A model generated the notes under the pieces. That model searched no databases. It was not told the origin of the DNA and was given only the letters and a program-made list of their open reading frames with translations. Positions 1 through 9,987 of a stretch of DNA of 64,000 nt are shown here, piece by piece. Source of the stretch: Pempheris klunzingeri (taxonomy: Eukaryota; Chordata; Actinopteri; Acropomatiformes; Pempheridae); the NCBI RefSeq assembly GCF_042242105.1, contig NC_092029.1, positions 14,370,885-14,434,884 on the forward strand, in the 5' to 3' direction. Each line of letters begins with the position of its first letter. The stretch's first letter is position 1. The position numbers were made by a program, and so were the translations under genes.

Positions 1-766
1 CCGAGTATGTCCTCTTGTACAGCGGAAAAAAAGATGTAGTTTGTGAAGAAAATACTAAATGGAATTGTGAGTGATCTGTGGAGTATAAACGTCTAAGCAT
101 CTACACTTATAAGCATCTAAATTGCCTGAAACATACTTATATCGAATAGCCTGAAACTATACGATATGTCTCGAGTGTTCTTTAGTGCAGGTTCTGTTTT
201 TTTTTTTGGCTTTTTTTGGCAAAGCAAGGTCAACTTTCTACCAGTTGCATGTGTCTACTGATTAAGAAAGGTCAACCACACAGTGACTTTGCCTTTTTTT
301 TTTTTTTTATTTGAGGAAGTTTTAGAGGCATGAACTTCACTTGGTGAAAGCAAAGATGTAGCAAGAGATGGCGATTATGGTCAAAAGAAGTCAAAGTTGA
401 GGCTGATAGCAGAGTCAGATGCCTCAGCTTCTGCTTCAAAGGTTATTCAGAGCTATGAAACAGCACAAAATATCCTGCTTTGCTACTAAAAATAAACCTT
501 TAGGTCACTCGAACATGTGGCTGATGCTGTCATTATTCACATGACTAGAAGCGATTACTTGCCTGGAAAATGGCCACTTGACCACAAGACCATTACTTAA
601 ATTTTTCTTAAGAAGACAATCTCCTAGGAAACAGGCTTCATGTGACTACACCCCTCTGTCACTACTGAACATCATAACAAATGATTCATTGAGTTTCTGT
701 TTTTTTACAGCGCTGACAATGTTTCCAGTGTAGTAACCCTCTGTAACCTGTTACTTCCTCTTCCAG
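1..766 (+). other. opsin intron (partial)
   Basis: This non-coding stretch ends in a pyrimidine-rich tract and AG at 765-766, a good 3' splice site directly before the opsin exon. It contains poly-T runs near 198-209 and 293-309. I see no coding exon here, so the upstream opsin exons lie before the window. Confidence 0.7.
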
Positions 767-1288
767 ATGTTCTTCTGCATCAGCCTGGGTTTTGTGATAG
801 CCTGGGCCCCGTACACTGTCGTGTCCTTCCTCTTCATCTTCCACAAGGAGAACCGCTACATGGCTCCCGAGGGCTTTGTCTTCCCCGCCCTCTTCGCCAA
901 AAGCTCCCACGTCTACAACCCGTTCATCTACTTCTACTTCAACAAGACTTTTAAGCAGGAGCTCCGCTGCCTGCTGCTCTCTTTCTGGCCCAAGCTGGCA
1001 GGAAATCGAGTGGGCGATCACGTCGGCACGGGCCACCAACCCCCGCATCCCATCCACATTCAGCTCCAGGAGAGAGGCTGCGTCCGAAAGAAAAACTTTG
1101 GTTTGTCTCAGGACAAAACTTACACTAACAGTAATAGCAAAGGCAAAGGCAAAGGCAAAGCTACGTACAACAACAGTAACCATAACCGCAACAGGCCGGT
1201 GTACACCTGCTGGGGGTCCTCATCCAAGAACGCCCCCAACCTCTTAGAAAATAAACCCGCCAAAGACTCCCTGCCTGGCTCCATATGA
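767..1288 (+). CDS. non-visual-type opsin, last coding exon (partial gene)
   Basis: This is the C-terminal exon of a rhodopsin-family receptor. It encodes transmembrane helix 6 with the WAPYT motif (exon residues 13-17), extracellular loop 3, helix 7 and the cytoplasmic tail. Lysine 45 of the exon (codon 899-901), in the context FAKSS, is the Schiff-base lysine that binds retinal and makes this an opsin rather than a generic class A receptor. NPFIY (51-55) is the NPxxY motif, followed by a helix-8 segment FNKTFKQEL. The tail is about 110 residues, hydrophilic, with an alternating Lys-Gly stretch (near 1138-1160) and a TGA stop at 1286-1288. The exon starts after the acceptor at 765-766; the ATG at 767 is an internal codon, not the initiation site. 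The helix 7 sequence looks unlike visual opsins and fits one of the teleost non-visual groups (neuropsin-like or opn6-9), but I cannot assign the subtype. Confidence 0.85.
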   Translation: MFFCISLGFVIAWAPYTVVSFLFIFHKENRYMAPEGFVFPALFAKSSHVYNPFIYFYFNKTFKQELRCLLLSFWPKLAGNRVGDHVGTGHQPPHPIHIQLQERGCVRKKNFGLSQDKTYTNSNSKGKGKGKATYNNSNHNRNRPVYTCWGSSSKNAPNLLENKPAKDSLPGSI

Positions 1289-1609
1289 ACTCTGTCTATT
1301 GTTACACAGACACAGCATCTGATTTAAAGGCAGCATTGTCCTCAGTGAGCACAACAGTCTCCATCTTGTTAAATGCTTTGATAATGTACTTATTAAGAAT
1401 AGGAGTAATAAGTGGTAGCTGATTAGCTTGTAAGTTTGTCCTCTGTTGACACAATACTCCTATTCAAGATTCAAATCGCCATGGCTGTGTTATATTCAGC
1501 GTTATGTGCATCACTCTGCACGCTACTGACATTACTGACCATAACCATTAGTTATATGTTACATGGAAATATGAACACATGAAACATAATGTGTTTGTGT
1601 TGTGCAGAC
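1289..1609. other. opsin 3' untranslated region
   Basis: Non-coding sequence directly after the opsin stop codon. The 3' UTR probably continues to the poly(A) signal at 2472, which would give about 1.2 kb; this is inferred from signal position only. Confidence 0.45.
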
Positions 1610-1898
1610 TTCTAATTCTTGTCCATAAATTTGTCCTGTACTTTGGTTTAAGATCTAAAATACCTTAATACCTAAATGCCAAATGAATGACATTCCCATC
1701 AGCCTTTGCTGTACTTAGTGGTTAGTGCTAACTGACAATTGTCTGCATGCTAACGGGCTAAAACTAAGATGATAAACATGTTAAAAGTTAAACATCAGAA
1801 TGTTAGCATCGTCATTATGAGCATTTGGCTGAAAGTACAACTGTGCTTTCTGCTGCAGTCTTGCCATGTTGGAGGAATTCTATCTAAGACCAATCTCA
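1610..1898. repeat. short interspersed repeat with GCTAAC-rich core
   Basis: Sequence of the kind found many times in teleost genomes: the phrases around CATTCCCATCAGCC (1693-1706), TTAGTGCTAACTG, GCATGCTAACGGGC and TGTTAGCATCGTCATTATGAG form its core. It ends where the tandem duplication begins. I recognise it from general knowledge of fish repeats; there is no second full copy in the window to compare with. Confidence 0.4.
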
Positions 1899-4108
1899 GT
1901 GAAATTTCACTCAAATTTAATGGATTTGGTGTCACGACACCAATGCACAGTACTTTTATGCCCACATGACCAACTCTGCATTCATCCAGCTCTTTAGGTT
2001 TTTGCTGTTTGTTGTATCTTAGTTTCAGCCTGCAGTTGCCTTTTCTACATCCAGCAGACCCACTTTGAGAGAGAGTTTTCTGTCCGCTTGCTCTGCTTCA
2101 TCTACCGAACACAAAGAAACAGGAACACGTGCTGTTTTTATGCTGGATCAGTGTGTGTGTGTCATCATGTGTGTGTGTGCGTCACTGTTTGCACCGTCTG
2201 AATTCCGTGATTGTGGAGTTATTTGTTGTGTTTTTTACATGTGGTTCTGTTCCCTACCTGTAACAATGTCAGTAATGATGTAATGTTGAATCAACATATA
2301 ATTTCCTGTCTGATTTTTGAAATTATCTTTTATATTTTACTAAAGTTTTCAAATGATGCTTTGATTTAAATCTCAATTGATTTACCTGCATTTTAATGAT
2401 ATTTGAATGTCTCTATGTAACTTTGATGTGTTTCTTTTTTTATGAATTTGTGGATTAAAAAAGATAATTATAATAAAAGCCTAATTTTACCAGCTGGGAG
2501 TCCTATCTGTGATGCTCTTTTCACTCAAAGTTCATGAATTATCCAACATTTTGAATATTTATTTGATCAGTAAGTACCAATGCTGATGTGTGCTGACTAT
2601 TTCTTTGCCTGCTTTGGCTCCCAGATATTAACAGAAAGTTGAGTTTTGAATTTCTTTTGTGTAGTGTTTTTTTTTACTAACAAGACAGCCGTAAAAACTC
2701 AAATTTCTTTTGTGACATCATACGAAGAATGTGTTTCTATGAAAGTCCTCACAAAATATGTGGATAGAAAACCAACAGTTTAACGTCAGATTCATTTTAA
2801 CTGAGAATAAACGTGCCTTCCACTGTTTCCTGTAAATATTTCATGCTTCTAAATCCTCAAATATTCTCACATTTCTATTCAGTCCACAGTCTAATGCTCT
2901 GATGATTCAACAGTGGTGTACATGGAAAGAAAAAAAAATTCCCTCACTGAGCAGAATGAGCTTCATTTCATTTCTGAATCCTCAATCTGAGTGATTTTAA
3001 TAGCTTCATACATGTTAATGAGATTGTACTGTTCCTATTTATCTTATCTTAATTCTTTTATTGTTTTTGCTTGCTGTGTGCGTATGTCCTCTGATCTTTG
3101 CATGTTCTAACATGAGTTAAGATAAGTGTCATACAAATGACGGTTGCTATTCAGTCTTCAGCCATCAGTCGAATCCTCATACGCATAAATCATCAACCAC
3201 CTTCCTCAATTAATTATATTCTCTGATTGATTGACTCACAACTGCCTGCACCCACATGGATGTCTGTAATAATTTACTTTAAAGGCTAGAGAGGCTTTTA
3301 GCAATTGTAAATGTTTCCATGTGTGTCAGTGTAGCAAATATCGTGGGTCATTTAAGCAGAAAAACTAAAACCTGTAGCCTATAGGGCAAACAGAATTAAA
3401 CTTCAAGCTTTTGAAATAAAACATTTCTACAACTGTGATGGAGCTCAGGATGTATTTGAGGGGGCAGGTCCTCCAGAGAGAAAAAAAGGGGCACTGCTCT
3501 CAATTAATTACAAAGAATAAAGTTCCATACAGTGGCACAGCTTTTACTGACTCACATATTTATTGATTTTAATACCTACACACTCATACAGATGAACGTG
3601 GTAATGTCATTACGACAAATACATCTACTAGCTACGTCTAAACACGTCTATTCAGCTGCTAAAGTTCTGTCTGACTTGGATGTCTGTTTATGTAACGTGT
3701 AATTTACAAAATAATCCTGATAAGCACATACTAAACAACCATGCAACAACTCTGTGATCATCATTAATGCATAAACGATTTAATTCTTTAAAACTTAATT
3801 GCATTGCTAAGACGTCCTACCCTGATACCAAGACTCACTTTAAAATCAGTAACACAATGGTCCAGTTAAGGTCCCAATCAGAACTGTACCCCTGGACCTG
3901 GAACTACATTAATATTGTAATCACAACTTTATTTGTATCATAAAAACAATGATTCTGACTTTTGGACAATACGCCCTATTTCTAATAAAACATTGCCAAC
4001 AGCAACCAGTACGAACACAAAATAAGTTAAAAAATAATCCATGCATAATGAAGACACACATCCACTGCATTAGCACACAAGCTAACATTAGCAAATTCAA
4101 ATCCACAC
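1899..4108 (+). repeat. tandem duplication, copy A (about 2.2 kb)
   Basis: This segment is repeated almost base for base at 4112-5886. Both copies open with GTGAAATTTCACTCAAATTT and close with CAAATTCAAATCCACAC. Copy A holds about 435 bp that copy B lacks, mainly 3274-3531 and about 140 bp around 3735-3890. Small substitutions and indels separate the rest. The segment begins about 600 bp after the opsin stop codon and contains the probable opsin poly(A) signal. The short ORFs in it are present in both copies but have no recognisable protein and are disrupted by TG-repeat length changes, so they look non-coding. Confidence 0.9.
2472..2477 (+). terminator. AATAAA poly(A) signal, probably of the opsin gene
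   Basis: First clear AATAAA downstream of the opsin stop codon on the coding strand, in an A/T-rich context. A copy of the same site lies in the second duplication unit near 4688. Assignment to the opsin transcript is inferred from position. Confidence 0.4.
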
Positions 4109-4111
4109 GAG

Positions 4112-5886
4112 GTGAAATTTCACTCAAATTTAATGGATTTGGTGTCACGACACCAATGCACAGTACTTTTATGCCCACATGACCAACTCTGCAATCATCC
4201 AGCTCTTTAGGTTTTTTCTGTTTGTTGTATCTTAGTTTCAGCCTGCAGTTGCCTTTTCTACATCCAGCAGACCCACTTTGAGAGAGAGTTTTCTGTCCGC
4301 TTGCTCTGCTTCATCTACCGAACACAAAGAAACAGGAACACGTGCTGTTTTGATGCTGGATCAGTGTGTGTGTGTCATCATGTGTGTGTGTGTGCGTCAC
4401 TGTTTGCACCGTCTGAATTCTGTGATTGTGGAGTTATTTGTTGTGTTTTTTTACATGTGGTTCTGTTCCCTACCTGTAACAATGTCAGTAATGATGTAAT
4501 GTTGAATCAACATATAATTTCCTGTCTGATTTTTGAAATTATCTTTTATATTTTACTAAAGTTTTCAAATGATGCTTTGATTTTAATCTAAACTGATTTA
4601 CCTGCATTTTAATGATATTTGAATGTCTCTATGTAACTTTGATGTGTTTCTTTTTTTGTGAATTTGTGGATTAAAAAAGATAATGATAATAAAAGCCTCA
4701 TTTTACCAGCTGGGAGTCCTATCTGTGATGCTCTTTTCACTCAAAGTTCATGAATTATCCAACATTTTGAATATTTATTTGATCAGTAACTACCAATGCT
4801 GATGTGTGCCGACTATTTCTTTGCCTGCTTTGGCTCCCAGATATTAACAGAAAGTTGAGTTTTGAATTTCTTTTGTGTAGTGTTTTTTTTTTTTTAGACA
4901 GCCGTAAAAACTCAAATTTCTTTTGTGACATCATACGAAGAATGTGTTTCTATGAAAGTCCTCACAAAATATGTGGATAGAAAAACGACAGTTTAACGTC
5001 AGATTCATTTTAACTGAGAATAAACGTGCCTTCCACTGTTTCCTGTAAATATTTCATGCTTCTAAATCCTCAAATATTCTCACATTTCTATTCAGTCCAC
5101 AGTCTAATGCTCTGATGATTCAACAGTGGTGTACATGGAAAGAAGAAAAATTCCCTCACTGAGCAGAATGAGCTTCATTTCATTTCTGAATCCTCAATCT
5201 GAGTGATTTTAATAGCTTCATACATGTTAATGAGATTGTACTGTTCCTATTTATCTTATCTTAATTCTTTTATTGTTTTTGCTTGCTGTGTGCGTATGTC
5301 CTCTGATCTTTGCATGTTCTAACATGAGTTAAGATAAGTGTCATACAAATGACGTTTGTTACTCAGTCTTCAGCCATCAGTCGAATCCTCATAAATCATC
5401 AACCACCTTCCTCAATTAATTATATTCTCTGATTGATTGACCCACAACTGCCTGCACCCACATGGGCGTCTGTAATAATAGTGGCACAGCTTTAACTGAC
5501 TCACATATTTATTGATTTTAATACCTACACACTCATACAGATGAACGTGGTAATGTCATTACGACAAATACATCTACTAGCTACGTCTAAACACGTCTAT
5601 TCCACTGCTAAAATTCAGCTCTCTAATCCTGATAAGCTCATACTAAACAACCATGCAACAACTCTGCGATCATCACCTGGAACTACATTAATATTGTAAT
5701 CACAACTTTATTTGTATCATAAAAACAATGATTCTGACTTTTGGACAATACGCCCTATTTCTAATAAAACATTGCCAACAGCAACCAGTACGAACACAAA
5801 ATAAATGAAAAATAATCCATGCATAATGAAGACACACATCCACTGCATTAGCACACAAGCTAACATTAACAAATTCAAATCCACAC
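4112..5886 (+). repeat. tandem duplication, copy B (about 1.8 kb)
   Basis: Second unit of the head-to-tail duplication; it starts three bases after copy A ends. Internal deletions relative to copy A join GTCTGTAATAAT directly to AGTGGCACAGC near 5480, and GATCATCA directly to CCTGGAACTACA near 5675. If the deletions are derived, copy B is the decaying one; the opposite (insertions in copy A) cannot be excluded from the sequence. Confidence 0.9.
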
Positions 5887-7469
5887 TCTGTGAAAATGTT
5901 ACACTGAGGACGTTCACTGCAGCTGTAGTTACAACTTGTTTTGATGTACGACTCACACATAAAAAATTTCCAGCTAACAGTGCCAGCAGGATTTCTGTAG
6001 AATCTCACAAAGTCATAAAGTTCAAACACCTACGCTCCCAACACGTTCTCTCGTTTTCAGGTTAGAGCATGACACGAGATGTGAGTGTTTTTGGCTCTTC
6101 CAAACACCACAGGTGTAAAACATTGAGACAGGAATATAATTTACATGTAGCTATATACAACAATGACATACGCAAGTTTTTTATGTCTAAAAAATATTAA
6201 AAACTTGAGTTCTGTGTCAAAGTGTGGCTGTCTGATCACAAGTAGTTCACAACCAAAGAAGTTGTCAATCATTTTCACCATCTGCCTCATAACCCTCTGT
6301 CGTGCTTGGCAGGGAAACGATGTCGCCACCTGAACATTATTTGCAAAACTCTGGAGAACAGTTGAACTGGTGACAGATGTAAAACCCCCACAGTTGGCAG
6401 CCCGCCCGCCCGCCCGGCTTAGCCAGTCAGCCACACAGGTCATTTTTATTCATGGCTGGGGTTATTTGAAAATATGTTTATTTTGTGTTGCATCAGTTGT
6501 CAAGCGGCCCATTGGTTAAAGCCCCGGAGCCATCATTGTGTAAAGCTGAGCGGTGAGCTGTTTAGCCGGGCTTTGTTTATGTGCTGAGGATTATGTAACG
6601 TCTTGACAAGAGGCTGCATTGATGAGCAAAGCTGCAGCGTGTTTCCTCCACTGTCCCACCAACAACCAGACTTCATAGCATTTCTCTGTACGAACTCACC
6701 AGGATTCCATCAGCAACATTAACGTGGTCTCAAATCTGGTGAATTAAGGGTGATGGCACATTTCTTTTATTTTCCACCATGTGTAAGCTTCGTTGCCATA
6801 AATAAAAAAAAAAAGATATTTCCTGTCCATCTGAAAAGGAAAGAAGGGCCTGCCCTTTTGTGTCTATTGCCTTTTTTTTTCTTGGGTTCATTTGGGATCT
6901 TTTGATGCTTAGTCTAAGCATATTTTACCACAATTTGATTTATACTTATATATAATATTTCACATGCACATCTTCCTTTTCCAGTGGATCATTATCAATT
7001 AAGACACATTCATTTCTGTTAAGATTTATTAGTGAAGGATTGTGCAATAAAATGAAAATCTTAAATAAAACTAGCTAAGCTTTACGTCATTTTCCTCCCT
7101 CAATGTGTTACAGGGTCAACTTCCTGTTTGCTGCTTGCTCACTGCAAGGGCTCAGAGGTCTCAAGAGGAGAACTATGAAAGAAAACATGTGAAAAATTAA
7201 ATACATCCATTGAACAAATCACTGCCACTCCACTAATGAAAGCAGTGACCTACTCAGAATTGGTTCCATGCTGAGCCTTTGACAACTGGATGGAAATCAT
7301 TAACTTTTCTAAACAAGACTAAATGGAGTCCCCCAGGAACAGGGCCAACTGAAAACAACAATAACAATAATAACAATAATAACAATAGGGCAAAAGTGCT
7401 ATTTCTATGTTTGAATGTTCCCTCCGGCTGCTAGCATGTTTTTGTGTCAATGAGTGTAGTTATTAACAT
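5887..7469. other. intergenic, no gene seen
   Basis: No exon-like coding segment. Contains a short (GCCC)n run near 6402-6416 and an (AAT/AAC)-rich tract near 7357-7388. Short antisense ORFs such as 6141-6443 resemble no protein that I know. Confidence 0.6.
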
Positions 7470-7552
7470 AAGACATAAGACATAAGAGGTTTTATTGCCA
7501 TTGTACAACTGTTAACAGCATACAACGAAATTGCGTTGGTACGCAAAGATTC
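7470..7552 (-). mobile_element. 5'-truncated LINE 3' end (L2-like tail)
   Basis: Read on the minus strand this is AATTTCGTTGTATGCTG, then TTGTACAATGGCAATAAAA, followed by a short tandem tail (three CATAAGA units on the + strand, 7470-7490). TTTCGTTGTA plus CAATGGCAATAAA and a simple-repeat tail is the usual 3' end of L2-clade non-LTR retrotransposons in fish. No reverse-transcriptase sequence is attached, so it is a severely 5'-truncated copy. Confidence 0.55.
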
Positions 7553-7635
7553 TAAAGATTAAAGATTAAAATATAGATGTATATATATACATACATCTAA
7601 AGATCTATATCTTAATCTAAAGATTAAAATATAGA

Positions 7636-7645
7636 TGTGTGTGTG

Positions 7646-7743
<98 letters not shown>

Positions 7744-7752
7744 TATATATAT
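7636..7752. repeat. compound (GT)n(AT)n(AC)n(AT)n(AC)n(AT)n microsatellite
   Basis: 117 bp of uninterrupted purine/pyrimidine alternation. The first part, TG repeats then TA repeats then CA repeats (about 7636-7670), is a perfect palindrome. The flank before it carries a local duplication of the phrase AAAGATTAAAATATAGATGT (near 7557 and 7619). Confidence 0.95.
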
Positions 7753-8639
7753 GATAAAATTTAGCATAAATGTAAGTGATAGTGGTGAACTTCAGTGATA
7801 AATAAAGAAGCTAATGTATTTGTTGTTTGCATTTCTCATCATATCTCCAGTTTTACATGGTCTAACAACGTCAAACAAAAACTGGGAGAGTTTGAAATTT
7901 GTACTTTCGAGTGAAGTTAATAGCAGTGCTCCAGGTGACCTGGGTTTTTTGTTACGACACTACGTCACGCTGGTGTGATCACGGACTTCTAAGGGATCTC
8001 ACTGTGGTAATAAAAAAACGTGAGAGCGATGGGGCTGAAATGCAGAGCTGGGTGATAATTCTCTGTGAGTTTGTTCCTATGAGAGACACCTTCTACATTA
8101 CATGTAATCACATGATCCATTGTTCATATAAAATTATTGATTAGTGCAGCTTTAAGGTGGATAATGGTCCAGGTAATGACTGTATGGTAAATCAGTCCTC
8201 CTGATGTGTAACTAATACTTGTGTCATACTTGTGCCTCATGTCTATGAGTGGACTACGAACCTGCACCAGCATTTCCTCTGTGTGGGATAAATGAAGTTG
8301 GGGGAAAGTAACAACTTTATTATAATTATGATTACTATTAAGAAAACAGCTGGGTCCCTATTTTACTCTGCTGTTCAGTCTAAATGGTACCTTTTTAACC
8401 TGTGATTGAGCTGTGTGATCCAGCTGGCTCAAGGTCTGACGTATATTACACTTGCTCGAAAGTGGAGAAAGAAGCGCTGCCAAAAGTATGATTAGGTAAC
8501 AGAAGATGTGCAGCGAGCCGGTTGTTATTGCAAAGCAAACCCCGACAGGGTGATGCAGGCCTTATTACATGGCTTCATACTTACGAGACAGTCTGTCATA
8601 CTCAACAGCATTCTGCTGTACAGAAAAAAACAATCAGAA

Positions 8640-8972
8640 TATTCAACAAAGCCGCGACGTAACAATTTATAAATCACGAGTATTAAACTAAACCACCCAA
8701 CTGTACTGTATATAAAGTAGTTGAACATTTCTCCATTTTGACCAGCAGTAACAGTAAAGTAATGCTTAAGCTGGACGTATCAGCCTTGCTGATATATGTG
8801 TCACAGGGGCCATTTTTCTGAATAATGAGTGCTCTTACTTTTGATCCTTCCAGTACATTTTCATGATAATACTTTGAATGCAAGACTGTTACTTGTAATG
8901 GATTTTTTACTGTACGTCGTTTTATTGGTACTTTTACTGCAGTAAAGCATGTGAATACTTCCTCTACCACTG
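8640..8972 (+). repeat. interspersed repeat family A, copy 1
   Basis: Contains TTTTGAATGCAAGACTGTTACTTG-type phrases, GGTACTTTTACTGCAGTAAAG and a terminal ACTTCCTCTACCACTG. The same phrases recur near 15045, 26058 and 34370, showing a dispersed family that is also familiar from percomorph fish genomes. Confidence 0.6.
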
Positions 8973-9462
8973 AGCATTGTGTTTGTAGCCTAAAAATCAA
9001 ATCCCAACATGTTCTGCATGTGTTCATATTGTGGGAAGCAGATCAGAGGGTGTGTCTATGAGTCCGCTGTGATTGGCTGCGCTGGGTCAAAGATTCAGAG
9101 CCGCTCTTTTGTTGCAGTGTGACACTTTATTCTTTTAGACTAACTATGGCTCCCCGGCTCTGTCCACAGATATCCTGCTTCGCCGATGCAATTATTCCTG
9201 CTTTGAAAAGCTAAAACTTCACTGCCACAACAGTTCAGTTAAGCAGACAGAAACACATTTCACTTTTCCTTGACAAATGCTCTCCTTTCTGCTCAGTTTA
9301 CTGTCGAACTCTCTCCTGCTCGTTGCATTCAGAGAAGATTTTGGATTTCATGCCTATCCGTACATTTCGCATCAATGTATTGACTGTGACCAAACTGAAA
9401 GTAGACTGTACTAGCCTTAAAAAAGTACATCTGTGTATGTGCAGCTATTCATGTATATACAT

Positions 9463-9483
9463 GGGGGGTGGGGGGGGGTGGGG
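9463..9483 (+). promoter_or_regulatory. G-run cluster, possible G-quadruplex
   Basis: Runs of 6, 9 and 4 guanines separated by single thymines, about 505 bp upstream of the tagap start codon; the nine-guanine run can supply two tetrad strands. The motif is plain; a regulatory role is a guess from its position. Confidence 0.4.
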
Positions 9484-9692
9484 TGAGGAGAATCTGTGAG
9501 AGCCTGTTTTTCAGAAGGACAGTCTGTCACAGCATCCCACCCTCGTTAGTAGACCGGTCCTGATGGGACGCACGGCGATCTCATTATGAGAGGAAGCTGC
9601 CCCACTGGAGCGTAACAGGACAGACTGTGATGGAGGGAGGGATGATGGTTGGATGGGTGCCGTTATTTTTTTTCTCGGGAAGAGAGGGGGCA

Positions 9693-9717
9693 GGGTGGTG
9701 GTGGTGGTGGTGGTGGC
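9693..9717 (+). repeat. (GGT)n microsatellite
   Basis: About eight GGT/TGG units upstream of tagap. It produces artificial poly-Trp and poly-His ORFs that are not genes. Confidence 0.9.
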
Positions 9718-9987
9718 TGGGATCAGACTGGCACTGCAGGTCTAGGTCATGCACAAAAACCCTCTCTCCTATTCTGCGTGCCAGCCGGGCCTCCATTGTT
9801 GTAACCCTCATTAGCACCGGTTAGAAGAGACTGTTCTACAGGACAGTAGGCATCATTCTGAAGCTGCTGCCCGGCTCGTTCACTGCAGACCTCTCAAACT
9901 GGGACGCAAACTACTTCCCCTCTACTTTCAGAACAACCACACAAACTGCAGCACAGGACTGCAGCGGGCAAGCTTGGAGACACCAAC

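Noticed and set aside
686..1183. 165-codon minus-strand ORF over the opsin exon
   Set aside because: Antisense shadow of the opsin coding sequence; its poly-Ala/Phe start comes from the GGCAAA repeat.
2065..4591. Short ORFs shared by the two duplication units
   Set aside because: Similarity between them reflects the DNA duplication. They differ by shifts in TG-repeat length, start in non-coding context and match no family.
7559..7744. Minus-strand ORF of Cys-Val and Tyr-Ile repeats
   Set aside because: Pure translation of the microsatellite.
7636..7752. CRISPR-like or satellite array
   Set aside because: Simple dinucleotide repeats with no unique spacers; the window is eukaryotic.
9584..9824. 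ORFs with poly-His or poly-Trp
   Set aside because: Products of the (GGT)n repeat.
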